Positions 43,801 to 55,146 of a stretch of 64,000 bases of DNA are shown here, piece after piece; position 1 is the first letter of the stretch, and each line of letters starts with the position of its first letter. The notes under the pieces are model-generated. The model was not told where the DNA came from, did no database searches, and worked only from the letters and a program-made list of their open reading frames with translations. The stretch spans positions 1,110,001 through 1,174,000 of the forward strand of contig JAPDOI010000213.1 of assembly GCA_029168955.1 (NCBI GenBank), in the 5' to 3' direction. The translations under genes were made by a program, and so were the position numbers. This stretch comes from Aplectana chamaeleonis (Eukaryota > Nematoda > Chromadorea > Rhabditida > Cosmocercidae).

Positions 43801-44544
43801 TTGAGTGGCGTGACGTTTCGAACTGCAAAAACGGGACAACTCCTCCCTCGGTGTGTAGACAGCCCCTGTCCCGTCAGACAGCAATTTCTTCGAATCTGCT
43901 ATGAGCTCTCCAATTTGAACCAGATTCAGATAGAAATCTGAACTGGTTGATCTCGAATCGACTAGGTATTAGACAAGGTCTTAAGATTTCCCAGTTCTAT
44001 TGGAAATGTTTACCTAACCTAAATTCGACAAAATGTAACATGAAGACGGAAAATTGTCCTAATTCGACACGATCCACCACGGATTCGGCGAGTTTTTTGC
44101 TCATGTTCGGCGAAATTCAATCAGTTTCATTGGGAGATGACGAAAACTCAACCAAAATTTGTGAACCTCGACAAAATTGAAACTATCCAGAACTGACTGC
44201 TGCTTTCTGGAGAGTGTGAAAATTTCAGGTACAAAGAGTGCAATGTGGATCGAGTAAGGGAAAGAACACCCGAGTTGTACAATGCTCGTGTAAACGGCTT
44301 GGTTTATATGACCAGACAGACAACTATGCCTCAGGTTTGTATAAAAATAGTTCTTGTAGTCTGGCTTTTTTTTTGTAAATTTCACGCGCTCAACGAATTC
44401 CGCTTCATTTAGAATTTTCAAGTTTAGGTGTTCGTCTGCGGGAAGTTCGTTGGTGGATTCACAGATCTGGAGAAATTGCGGGATTCACGGGAGTTGTACG
44501 AGTCACTTCTTGAATGCACTGGAGAGAATGACCCTAGGAGCTAA
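40862..44544 (+). CDS. Glutaredoxin (dithiol type)
   Basis: Four exons join in phase: 40862-40921, 40980-41068, 44229-44334 and 44428-44544, giving 123 residues. The start is MGSVESKVDVDTVRKEV. The active site is KDGCSFCSKAKELL (C-x-x-C, residues about 31-34), followed by KIEYKECNVD. The cis-proline glutathione-binding loop is QTTMPQVFVCGKFVGG, then FTDLEKLRDSREL. These are the hallmarks of monomeric cytosolic glutaredoxins, which reduce disulfides and protein-glutathione mixed disulfides using glutathione. The short polar N-terminus beginning MGS and the NGLVYMTRQTTMPQ loop resemble the C. elegans GLRX-21/22 type (family knowledge, not a search). The second intron is 3.16 kb, has an unusual GTGGGC donor, and is filled with repeats. 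Confidence 0.93.
41148..41745. repeat. TACCGGGCGACC repeat, copy 1
   Basis: It begins GTACCGGGCGACCAATCGCT and contains GCACCGGGAAGGC and CTGATAACAATCGAGGGGTT, shared with two further copies in the same glutaredoxin intron. It is interrupted by other sequence around 41190-41480, including a foldback related to 1026-1150. Confidence 0.7.
42607..43267. repeat. Head-to-head pair of TACCGGGCGACC repeats
   Basis: Copy 2 (42607-42892, minus) and copy 3 (42993-43267, plus) are about 280-bp arms of one large inverted repeat. Both start at CAATACCGGGCGACCAATCG, separated by about 100 bp. Internal markers such as TCACGCGCAAAATCGCTGCA and AACGAAGTTCTTAG are shared. The copies lie in the long second intron of the glutaredoxin gene. 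Confidence 0.8.
43718..43872. repeat. MITE with ends GGGACAGGGGCTCTC, copy 2, 9-bp TSD
   Basis: This 155-bp inverted-repeat element starts GGAACAGGGGCTCTCTACAC and ends with the complement of GGGACAGGGGCTGTCTACAC. A perfect 9-bp direct repeat GTCAGACAG flanks it (43709-43717 and 43873-43881). The interior is the inverse of copy 1 at 29325-29480. A 9-bp duplication is the size expected of Mutator-like elements. Confidence 0.87.
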
Positions 44545-45574
44545 ATCTAGTGAGATAAGGAGACAGAGTAGATGCTCTCCATTTTGGAATATTCAGCTGC
44601 TCAGTTGATGGGGCTCACGTGATTTTCTTCTCAAATCTTCAGACCGACTATACCAATTGGTCCGACGAACTTCAAGTTTTCGGACTCCGGATCTTATCAG
44701 ACGCCATATGCCGGAATACTGGTCTTTCAACTGTTTGATTTTTACGGTGCATTCACGCTAGCCGGACAAACGTTAAGGGGTCCACAGAGTTCAGTCGCGG
44801 CGTTGCTCGAGCGACTTACAGAGCTGGGTAATGCACCACTATCGACTACAGCTTGGGCAACCACTAGGCGTGCGCTGCGTCGTGCGCGCAGACGAGAAAT
44901 GCGGTAATCGATCGGCGCACGCGACAGGCGCGCGGTCTGCTGAGTGATTCGCAGGCATCTGTTTCCCGGCTACTTCCACCATACATTCGACGGCAGTACC
45001 GACCGACGAGGTGTGAAGGGCGACGAGGGGCACTGCAAGGGTGTGCAGAGTTGCAAACACCGGCGAGCGGTCGCTGAGCGTCAGCCTTGACGCGGCGACA
45101 TAAATGTTTTCGAACATTATCGTCGCCGCGTCAGGGCAATTACTTAGCGCCGTCGCGGAAACAAATTACTGCGGTACCTCCTTGTCGCCTTTCACGCCGC
45201 TTCGGTCGCCCCTATCTTCGAATATGATCGTTACTGCTCCATCCAGTGCTGACCGTCACTGCGAGCAATGACGCGACTTGAATTCTGCTCACATCTTGAC
45301 GCTCGGCGACTACTAGTTGGTCGCTGCAACTGGGTTGGTGAAACTACCCTTTCCTCGCAAGAGACATCGCTCGATATAGGTGATGCCTTTGTGATGGTAT
45401 GTCGATCTTATGTGTGTATGTAGTATACATCGCTCCCTGGATTTCTTCCTGGATAGATTCGATTCTGGACTTAGTAGATTTTTCTATCTTCAAGATTTTC
45501 GATCTTCGAATATGTTCGAAATGTCACTCTTTCGACTTCTCGATTTTCAACTGAGTTGAAATAAATGAATAGTA
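44545..45574. other. Intergenic repeats downstream of glutaredoxin
   Basis: A GC-rich block (44800-45320) carries a palindrome centred near 45110 with arms TGACGCGGCGAC and GTCGCCGCGTCA. The minus-strand frame at 44839-45117 falls in this block and has no recognisable domain. No gene is called. Confidence 0.45.
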
Positions 45575-45773
45575 CTGTCGTCCTCTAGGCCAAATTCCGG
45601 TCCGCAATTGCGGACTACGGCTGTTTCATCATGCGACCTGTGATAAACGTGCTAGGAAATGGGTGATTCGTGCTGGGACCAAGTGGTCCCAGCACGATTA
45701 ATACGTGTCGCATGATGCAATAGACGTAGTTCGCAAATGCGGACCGGCCGGGATTTGGCCGAGAGAACGACAG
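45575..45773. repeat. TA-flanked MITE, copy 2 (199 bp)
   Basis: The ends CTGTCGTCCTCTAGGCCAAA and the complement of CTGTCGTTCTCTCGGCCAAA are flanked by TA on both sides. The interior (CCGCAATTGCGGACTACGGC, GGGACCAAGTGGTCCCAGCA) matches the copy at 6606-6799. Confidence 0.87.
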
Positions 45774-47198
45774 TATATATTATATCGGCGATTTGCGACC
45801 GGCTTTTTTCCGGTAGGTTCTCCAAGCCAGTACCATTTTTCTTCTTTGTTGTAGCAAGTTTGTTTGGTACTGACCTAGACAGTTTGTGTTTATCACTTTC
45901 ATTTGGAAAAATCCCAATTTTTCGTTGTTCTCTTTCAAGTGTCATTCTGCCTTCATCGATTCATCCCTTCAAACCTTCATTTCATTGTGTAAGTTCCGAT
46001 GAAGTTGTTTGATTATAAGCCAGATCATTCTATTTGTAGACGCTGTTCCCGAAATCTAATTTTTCTTTTTCACCATTGGAGAATTTGTATGCGGCCAGCG
46101 AGCGGAGGCATCGCGACAAACAGTGACCAATAGTGGGGAAAGAATTTGAAAACTGGTGGTCACCTATTTCCGCGACGCTGCCGCCAGCGCCAGTTACAGC
46201 GCCCATGACCCCTCTTGCGGTGTACTTTAGTGCTAATTCTAGTTCTCCTAAAAGTCCCTTTACTTAGAAAAGTAGTGTCACCAAACTTCTGCCTAAATCT
46301 AAGTTACTGTGCCTTAGATTCTATATTAATATTTCAACGCCACTCATCATACAGGTGCATAATTTTCATATTGAATGTGATGTGTATTGACAGATACAAA
46401 TATTATTGTGATCTTCTATTGACAAAATATGTATTTCCATTATGGAAGTGTTGGTACGTTTAGGAGACTTATGTATAAATTTTATTGTGTCATGATTTAT
46501 TTTCGGTCTTTCTTTTCATCATAACTCAAAACCTCAGTAAGATTGAGGAAAATTCTTCTTCTTTTTCTGTACCCGAGTAGTATTGTTATAGATTGAGAAA
46601 CAGTTGAGGAAAATTTCAACTCGTCGAATCAGAAAAGTTGGAGCTAGCGTTATAAAAATTGCGGGGAGCTAACGTTATACAAATTGCGGCGATACAGGCT
46701 TACGTGAGTAGATCACGTTTTCCCAACGTGCGAATAGTGGAAAATACAAAAACTCAGTAGACTTAACTACTGGTTAAGGCCTATGTTATAAAGGCTATAA
46801 ATCCGCGAAATTCTCATGGTTTCTACGCGTGCTGATGCGGAGCGGAGGTTAGAGACAGTGAGAGAGCGCATGACAGACGGAGGGAGCAGAATCGCGCGCG
46901 CCGCTCGCGCCATGAGTCGTGAGAATTACGATGTTCTACAGAGGACAGACGTCTGCGACACTGGTCGTTGAGCGCATGGAGTCACAAAAAAACGAATAGG
47001 ACCGAATTTTCGACTTTTCTGGATCAACTATTAATTGTGATTTTATGAATGCGAAGTATTTCACTCTGACATCATTTATGAGTATTTTTTACACCAGAGT
47101 TTGTCTCATGGAACCAGAAGCAGCTCAAACCAACCCGATGTGAAAGCGAATATTTGATTGGTCGGATTATTCGATCTTATCCGAACACGAGCGAGTGT
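45774..47198. other. Intergenic stretch, no gene seen
   Basis: AT-rich DNA with a reverse-oriented copy of the dispersed TTTCTCGCTGTCTCT-type repeat at about 46810-46910. Open frames at 45737-46012 and 46215-46463 are T-rich and without motifs. Confidence 0.5.
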
Positions 47199-47480
47199 GG
47201 GGCAGTGGCAAGAGGCGCCGCTATCACGCATACGGTCGAGTGATCGATCCTCGCCCTAAGTCAACCAAGCCTTCTATCGCTGCGGGGTCAGTAAGTTGGT
47301 ACCACTTTTGTCTGGGAGGATAGAAAACACCGACTTGAACATCGGCTGGCTCCCGCATGTCATTGTATAGGCCCTATACACATTCAAAAGCCTCTAAGAT
47401 TCTGAATGGAAGTCGAATGTGTGGCGCATTTCAGAGGATTGACATACGGCGAGAACTTTATTCTTTATTTATCCTTTATC
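47199..47480. repeat. Dispersed repeat, copy 1 (partner at 58093-58380)
   Basis: GGTCGAGTGATCGATCCTCG, CAACCAAGCCTTCTATC, GGGGTCAGTAA, AGCCTNTANGATTCTGAATG and GAGAACTTTAT appear in the same order and orientation as at 58093-58380, with scattered substitutions. Confidence 0.8.
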
Positions 47481-50400
47481 CGAAGAACAAATATGGAGGC
47501 GAAAGTTATGAAAAGGGAATCCAAAATTTTCAATCCCAAACGAATCGAGCTTTAGCAAACTAGAACATTAAAATGTAGAAAATGGATCGAGTCGCTGAAC
47601 AAACAAAAAACCAAAAATTGAATTTTGCGAATGGGTCGAAATTTTGAAAAAGCGAATGAAATGAGTTCGAACATTTCAATAAACCAAATATTCCTCTTTT
47701 TATCCAATTCGGTCTTCAATCCAATAAACATGCGATCACCCATTCCTTGCATTTTTTTATTCAACAAAACGATTTTTCAGCCGCCCAAGGTGGCATTTCT
47801 TTCCCTCAAGGTTATGAATCGTTTCTAACTGTGTATTACATTCACTGTACTTTCCATGGGAATGTTAGTGATCTATGGTAGTCACGCTCAGATCTGTTCA
47901 GTGAGCAGCAACATGAAACAGCTCGAACGTTGACCGCGTGCTTAGCGCGGTCTTACTGTTCAAACACTGCCAATACTGCGCACGTCATGTGATCCACCCC
48001 CGGACACGTTCTTTGAGCTATGCTAGTATTGTTAGAGAATGACGTTTCTCACAACAGAAATATCAAGCAACGGAAGGAGCAAACAATTCCTCAGTTAAGG
48101 TCATTCGTGTGTGACTGAAGACAAGGAGGCGGTACTGTGCAAGTTCGGTACATCTGTCAGCATTTAAATAAGCTCTTACGTAGGGCTACCTGCACAGTTT
48201 GGTCTTAAGAAAAAAAATCTAGGATTTTAATAAAATTTTCTTCACCCCATCTCCAGTCGATTAGCTCAGAGATGAAAAAAGCGATCCTCTTTTCAATGAA
48301 TTCACATTAGAATATATTGAAAATATGCATATTATATGTAGGTCCAACCCTATACCCCAGATTGTGGTGTATCATAACCCCTAAAGTCAAATTTCCATGA
48401 AATTCCGGGGAATTGAGTGGTTGCTCTCTGTTTACCTGGGCTGAGATCAATTTTTCTTTGGTCGACCCGCGTTGATTAAACACATCAAACAGTTTGTATA
48501 CATTGACTTTCGTGTTCTTGAGCTGTTATCACATCACACTCTTTTTTGTGGAAAAAAAGGTATACCGAAGCAACTGATAGAATTGAAATTTGATGGAGAT
48601 AGGAGTAATTCTTAAAATTAAAGAGGCCATACTGAAGCTTATGGGAGTTATAATGAAACTAGACGAAATCCTGAAAATGTGGAAAAAGTTATGACTTCAA
48701 ACATTCTTGACTGGCCTCACACTGAAGCACGGTGGAGAATCCAGACGGAATTCAAAAATGCGGTAATTCCCTGGAAGGTTGAATTATATCTCGAGGTTGC
48801 GGCTTTTGAAAGGGTTTTGAGAGCGAAGAAAGCAAGAAATTACGAGTACGCGGAGATTTCGTCGCGATTTTGTCAAAATTCAAGATGTCGAGGTTGTGAA
48901 ATATGTATAATGTTGTAGCAAAAGCTTCCCGCCACCTTTTTTTTGTTAGATTCGTCTAAATTTTCAGCGCTGCTTTTATGCCAAGTATGATATACGGTCG
49001 CACTCATACTTTGCGTTCCTTATTGTGCGTTGACGCAAACTCACGCGCACTGAGTTTGCGCCAATGCACAACAGGGAAAGTATCAGTGCGATCAATGCCG
49101 ACTGTACGCACCATTCGAGAATGCAAATCTTTCCCTTTTTTCAAGCTCTCAACAAAACTTGGTAGTTTCCAAATTCCAAGTTAAAATTAGATGAGATTTC
49201 GAAAATTCAACAAAACGTATTCGAAAGTCTCTACCATTTTTCTAACAACACACTAAAGCAGCCAAAGTTGATAGGGCATTCGAACCTTCATGGGCTAGAT
49301 AATAATATTCGAGGATATTCTCAATGGGTTGAGATTCGTATTTTTACAAATTCTGTGAAGGTGCTACTATGGCTGTCAGCGACGGGTAAATTTAATTTAA
49401 TTTTCTTATCATTTAAAAAATTGATTAATAAATGACAAAATAAACTATTGGATAAGGACTTCTCCATATGGAAAAACAGCAAGGTTTCGCTGCTGAAACC
49501 CATTATTTAGGGCAGAAATGGGGCACCAAAGGGGCAAATTCATAAAATTTGCGAAAAAACTCAGTAATCACGCTTTGTCAAGATGCTCAATACTGAATAT
49601 TTCCACTAAATTTCGGCATACAATTCGAGAGCCACCAGGTTATTCTTGGAGCGAAACCAAGCATTGAATAGAAAATAATTTGTGCTTACGAGCGGTATAT
49701 CACAATCGACCGAAATACCAACGCTGAGAGTTGAAGGAATTGGCAAAGTAGAGCGTCGGGAAGCTTTCGCTACAAACTTGTATTTCCGGGTACTTCGGCA
49801 TCGAGGAGACCTCAGATAGACTACGTAAAGAACTGCAGAGATTTCGAGGACGCGGACACATCATGGGAATTCCAGGAAAATTGAAAGAAGTTCCCAGAGG
49901 GTAGGGCGTTCATGAGGAAATCGCGCGCATTGCGAATTAGCGGCCAATCCGTGGGAATCCTGAGAGCATTTCAAAAAGAATCTACGAATATTTGAACAAA
50001 TTTAAAGGTGATTTCGTGGAGATCTCAAGGCGACCTCCAAGATACAGACCTTTTGAATAACTTCAAAAATGTTTCAGCGTGCGAAAATCCAATAAAGACT
50101 GGAATTCGAGGAAAAGGACAATCAAAGAAAAATTCGAGCGAATTTCCGCTAGCTCTCGAAGGGAGTTCTCTTGAGAAATCGCCCGGATTTTGACGAGAGT
50201 TCACGCAAAAATAGTGCGCGAAAATGACTCGATTCCGCGATTTGAATTCAGCGCAAGAAGATTGCGAATTTACCGCGAAAATACCGGTAAATCACACTGA
50301 AAATGGCGCGAATTTATGGGGTCCGCCGCGAAAACACCGCGTTAACACAGCCATCATTGAAATGAGAGCGCCCCCGCGCAGCAGCAAGGATGGCTCATTC

Positions 50401-50789
50401 GATAACGCGGTCGGCTACGAAGTGGATTGATGAGGGTCGCTGGGTCGACTCTTGGTATGCAGAGGCAAAAATCACGGTACATGCACGAAAAAATCCCGGC
50501 ACTTCCGCATTTTCGCCTGGTCGAGACAGTAAGATCTTGGTAGAATCTCGGCAATGCCTCGACTATACCGCGAAAGTGCCGTGCATCTGTCGCGTCCGCT
50601 CTGGTTCAGCACCGAGGCAGCAGGTTCCCGAAAGGTTCTCAGTAAAATCCAGGAAATTCCTCTCAGAGCTGAACATCACAAGAGCTACCCTGGCACTAAT
50701 GCAGGAGAAGGGGCCACATGGAGTGGTAAGTAGTTATCATTACGGGGTTTAAAATATCTATGGCTCTAGACAGATGGATCTCACTAGGG
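47481..50789. other. Long intergenic stretch; one foldback, no gene called
   Basis: A hairpin at about 49000-49095 has arms GGTCGCACTCATACTTTGCG / AAAGTATCAGTGCGATC and GACGCAAACTCA / TGAGTTTGCGCC. The plus-strand frame at 48679-48918 and a short exon-like piece at 50655-50730 (ending at a GTAAGT donor, peptide KFLSELNITRATLALMQEKG) are noted, but neither could be joined to anything. Confidence 0.45.
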
Positions 50790-51580
50790 CTTACCTTACA
50801 TTTCCCGTGGACTTTTATAAAACCATGTGTTGATAGTTGTAGGTATGGGACACAGCACTGATCATTCGTTTTCCAAATCCTCTAAATGCCTCTGAGATTT
50901 ACACGAGATTTCCAAAAGTGGGCATTTCCATAGCTTTGCCAATAGAAAAAGGGTAAACGAATGACAATTTTTAGGGCGCCGAAAAAATTGTCTCGGATCG
51001 AGCTAAAACTTGTTTCTAGAGGTCGTTTTGGGTGCTGATTACGAATCTGAGGCGCAAAAGGGGGGAAATTTTGCTGGCAAAACGCGACTTTTGACGATTT
51101 CGAGAATGCTGCGATCAAATCGCCTCAAAACGTGTACACATAAGTTATTCGGGCTGCCTAACAAAAATCTGCAACCTGTTTATCGATTTTCGATATGTTA
51201 CGGTGGGTTACGGTGGGTACATGGTAGCTCGGTCAAAGACTCAGATTTCACTCAAAAATTTCATTGTGGTTGTTATTTGAGACGCTGAACACGATTTTGA
51301 GGTCCGTTTTTCGATTTTCAAAACTTGAAGGTAAGTAACGCCAGTTAAAAAACAATACTCCTACCGTTACCTACAGTAGCCCTAAGTCTGGCGACAAATA
51401 GACCCCAGATTCGGGTTCAGTGCCCTAAATAACTCTCAGTTGAAAATTTTGGGTCGAATCCGAAAGTTTTTTTGAAACACCCCGAAAATTGCCTTACTTT
51501 TTGTGAAGCAATGGAAATGCTATTTTTGGAATTCCCCTGTCTTTTAGGGAATTTCAAGCACGGGTTATTTATGTACCGTC
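50790..51580. repeat. Dispersed repeat related to 28190-28945
   Basis: It shares CCATGTGTTGATAGTTGTAG, GGTATGGGACACAGCA, ACGAATCTGAGGC, TTATTTGAGACGCTGAACAC and CAGATTCGGGTTCAG with the copy in intron 4 of the ACBD6-like gene, in the same orientation. Confidence 0.72.
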
Positions 51581-52030
51581 ACAGACCTAAAGCAACGACA
51601 GCATGGTTTTCCGAATCTCTACGGGAAGTTTAAAGCAGTCCCTGGTAAGGCAAGGTGGAGGACAAAAACCAAATTTCTTCCCCGAGCTAATTTGCCCGAT
51701 TGGAGGTGACACTTCCCCTCGAAACAACCTACATAAACCCGATGTGAACATGAAATGTATCTGACAGTGAACAACATATTTTCTGAATGTTTCTGTCGCC
51801 GCCTGTTCACACATACATACTACTTACGCACGAATATTTGATAACAGTTAACCGGTTACCATACATAAACGGCGCTGCCTGTATTTGGATACCTTGTGCC
51901 ACTGATGTCACCGTTTATTCAGTAGTTGCTCACTGAAAGCCCCGGCAACCACACCCTCCACTTTACTTTCGGCTCACCACCATCAGCACCGCGTGTTCGT
52001 CTTGGAATGTTTGTACATCGCCATACTGAC
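51581..52030 (+). promoter_or_regulatory. Upstream region of the secreted-protein gene
   Basis: About 450 bp of mixed composition without an identified repeat, immediately 5' of the TATA-like box. It probably contains the promoter. No specific factor site is claimed. Confidence 0.35.
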
Positions 52031-52037
52031 TATAAAT
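52031..52037 (+). promoter_or_regulatory. TATA-like box
   Basis: TATAAAT lies 98 bp upstream of the ATG at 52135. A start of transcription about 30 bp downstream would give a 5' UTR of roughly 70 nt, which is plausible. Supported by position and sequence only. Confidence 0.5.
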
Positions 52038-52134
52038 ACACGATGCCGACGACCTCACTGACTAACAGTCACTGACACTTGAACCCGCCCCCACGCTCAC
52101 TTCATCACCTCAGAGTTTACCTACTCGACTGGCA

Positions 52135-55100
52135 ATGCTCCGGCTGTAAGTTTCTTAAAAAGTTCTTCTTATTACAATTTCCTCACTGTTTTGTCTGTGA
52201 ACCTGGAATATTTAAGTGTGATTGTGGTGCTGGTCCCATTGGCCTTTGCGCAGTACAGCAGTAGCAGTGGCCAATACGGTGGGTTTTTTTTCCAAACCAC
52301 AGAATAATTATGTAAATATACCCAAAGAATCAAGCGTTCTTAATTTTGGGAATAACAAAACTGCAAATTTTTTCATGAATGAAATTTCTCTTATTACAAT
52401 TTCCTCACTGCCTTCATTTTTTTTTCGTTAGCGCGAAGTTGATTTTTCAGTTAATAAATCACCGATAACCCGGAAAAAAATAAATCGGTTGTTTAGCTCT
52501 TTTTAAAAATTGTGAGGAATTTGTGAGGACAGAAGTCCTCACAAATTAAATTTGCCCCGCAGCTGGCAGAGTAGCCGGCAGACGGCAACTGCTGGGGACG
52601 AACGGAACTGGGGGACCTGAACGATTTATGCTTGTCGCTGGGTCCCTCTTCATGATTCCATGTCGGGAGATTACTTCGAGAAGCAGACTTTTGAGTGCCC
52701 CATGCCTATCAAGTTGTTACCTTACAGAGGATGACCAGACCTGGTTGCCAGAACTACCCGTGAGACCAGGTTTTTCTGATCGACGACCTCCCGGGTAGCG
52801 ATGAAAATCCTATCCTAGCTGCCCAAGTGGTAGCAAAAGAAGAGGTTGTGGGCGTAAAAATCGCGAGGAATTCAATTCAAAATAAAAAAATTCAAAATAA
52901 AATTTATCCGCAATAAACTATCTTTATCATTCGAATTATCGAAAGTGTGTCCCATAATCGTGGGTTGCGGGGCAGTTCATCCCCGTTGGCGTAAATTGCT
53001 TCCCAACTTTGGGCAGGGGGTTGAATTTCCTGGATGTGCAAAATTCCTAGAGGGTGCGAAAGTTCTTAAGTGCTATTAATGCTCTAAAGGACAAGGGGAT
53101 CCTTGATCAAGATTCCATTTTACGTTGGTATAAAATCGGCGCGAGGATGAGTTGCCCGTCAACGAGTTCAAGTATGCCACAATTTTTTCTGTACCACTAG
53201 TCAATCGGTATCAAAGTAACCGCGAGCATATGCGGTTGCGCTTTCTATACACACTCCTTTAATCAGGTGTGGCCCATACAGGGGCGGTCTGTGCACGTAC
53301 AGTTTACCGCAATGTTAAAAGGACATGGTGCGGTTGCGGTCACACACTAAAACTACGGTGAAAAACCTGGCTCTTTGCCAGATTTCATTATCGATCGACA
53401 GCACAGCTGATTTTCTGAGTGAGTTACGATTTTTTTCTTGCTTGTTTCTGCATTATTTTTGTTCGTTTCTTCAGGCTTCGAAGTGTCTTTTTTTCAAAAT
53501 TCTGTTTTGAAATCCAAAAAAAAGGCAAATTTCTCTCGCACACTAAGAACCGCCTAATCGTAATATTATAGGAGTCAGAAACAAAAATGAAGCAGAAACA
53601 AACAAGAAGAAAAAGAAAACCGTAACTCACCGTAAGAAAATTAGCTGTGCTGTCGATCATGAATGAAATCTGGCAAAAAGCCAGGTTTTCCACCGTAGTT
53701 TTAGTGTGTGACCGCAACCGCGCCATGTCCCTTTAATATTGCGGTAAACTATCACAATCGACGATCAATATGCATGCAACTCAGTCCAGCACCCGATGTG
53801 CAGCTACGATATTCGCAGAACTTTTCCTGATCGGCCACGCTTTGGGAGAATGCCCGCGATCGCTCACGGCTAAAATCCTATCAGCTTCTGGTAGGGGCCA
53901 AGAGGATACTAGCATGGGGCTATCGCAAAACGATCGTGAGATCCTACCAGTCTCGAACCGAGGGCGTACCGCATTCGTTCATCGATACTTCCGCCATGCT
54001 CTATCGCGGAAGCGCGAGGAATCGAGCCCGGACCTGTCGCGGGACGATCGCGAGGACGATCGCGAGATTCTCCCAGCCTTCACCCTGATTGTACCGCGTC
54101 CTATCATCCATGCCCTCTCAGTGTTTCACCTGAACGGGTGATTCCTATCAGATCAAAACGAAGCTATAGGGCAATGCCTGTGCCGTATTTCGCGCTGCTT
54201 CACAAGTCTGCTTATCATGAGAACGCGGAACCGGGGGGAAGCCATAGCATCGCGAATCGCGAGTGCACCACGGTACTAGCGCGGTAAACATGGTAACGAT
54301 CGCGGGACCATCACGGTACGAGCACGAGCATGTCATCGGATAGGTTTATTGGGTAACTATCGCGGAACCGACGCGGATCGCGAGACTAGGAGGAGACGAA
54401 CACGGTTCCATCGCGAGAGCATCACGGTGCTAGCGCGATAGATTCTCTCAGAGCGTTCTATGAATGAGGCTATACAATTTTCTCACTAGAGAGAAAAAAC
54501 AAACATGAAAGAAGAGCAAACAGTTAGCTTCTTCAAAAATTTTGAGCCGGCATCGACTTCGATCCATTCTATATATTTCACTATAGCAATTTGATATCTC
54601 GGAGGAATGAAGCGCTGGCCTAACACAATTTCATTCTCTACCCCTGTTTGAACAAACAATGTTACAGTTGTGTGAACTACCCCTTGTGTTTAATTAACGA
54701 ATTCTTCCCTTGCTTTAGGCTCGCAATTGTCTGGAAGCGAGCCAGGCTACTTACCCGACTACCAAGGAGATCGATATACGAATCAGAAGCGGATAGATGA
54801 GACAAAAGCGCTGAATCAAGCATTCTTCGACACTATCGGTGGCGCACCGCCAGCACCTCCACTGACTCCTGCACAATCCGGTGGTGGTGGTGGACAAGGA
54901 ATGCCGGGAATATTGACGCCATACTATTCTCCCACGAGCAACGTGAACACCAATATGCTTAACCCTTATCCAAATTATCAATCTCCATATCAGTCCAATC
55001 AGGCTATGCCAAGAACCGGTAACACATATGGTTATGAATCTAATCAGGCTCTTTCTCCCTATGGTAACCCGTATGGTTACGCACCTAATCAAGCTGGTTC

Positions 55101-55146
55101 CAGATACGGTAACATGTATACGGGTCAATCTCTGTCCTCGGGGTAG
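52135..55146 (+). CDS. Secreted Tyr/Asn/Gly-rich repeat protein, isoform A
   Basis: Exons 52135-52145, 52217-52278 and 54719-55146 give 166 residues. Exon 1 encodes only MLR and part of Leu; exon 2 completes a signal peptide (LVIVVLVPLAFA) with likely cleavage before QYSSSSGQYG. The first intron is 71 nt. Exon 2 ends one base into a Gly codon and exon 3A supplies the rest (GC TCG, so GlySer). The mature part has an acidic/basic stretch (DYQGDRYTNQKRIDETKALN), a Pro/Gly-rich segment with Gly5, and three tandem 15-residue repeats (54988-55122) of the form Y-x-x-NQA-x-x-x-GN-x-Y. No transmembrane segment or Cys. It is probably an extracellular structural or matrix protein; no named family is recognised. 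Isoform B (exon 3B) shares the first two exons. Confidence 0.72.
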
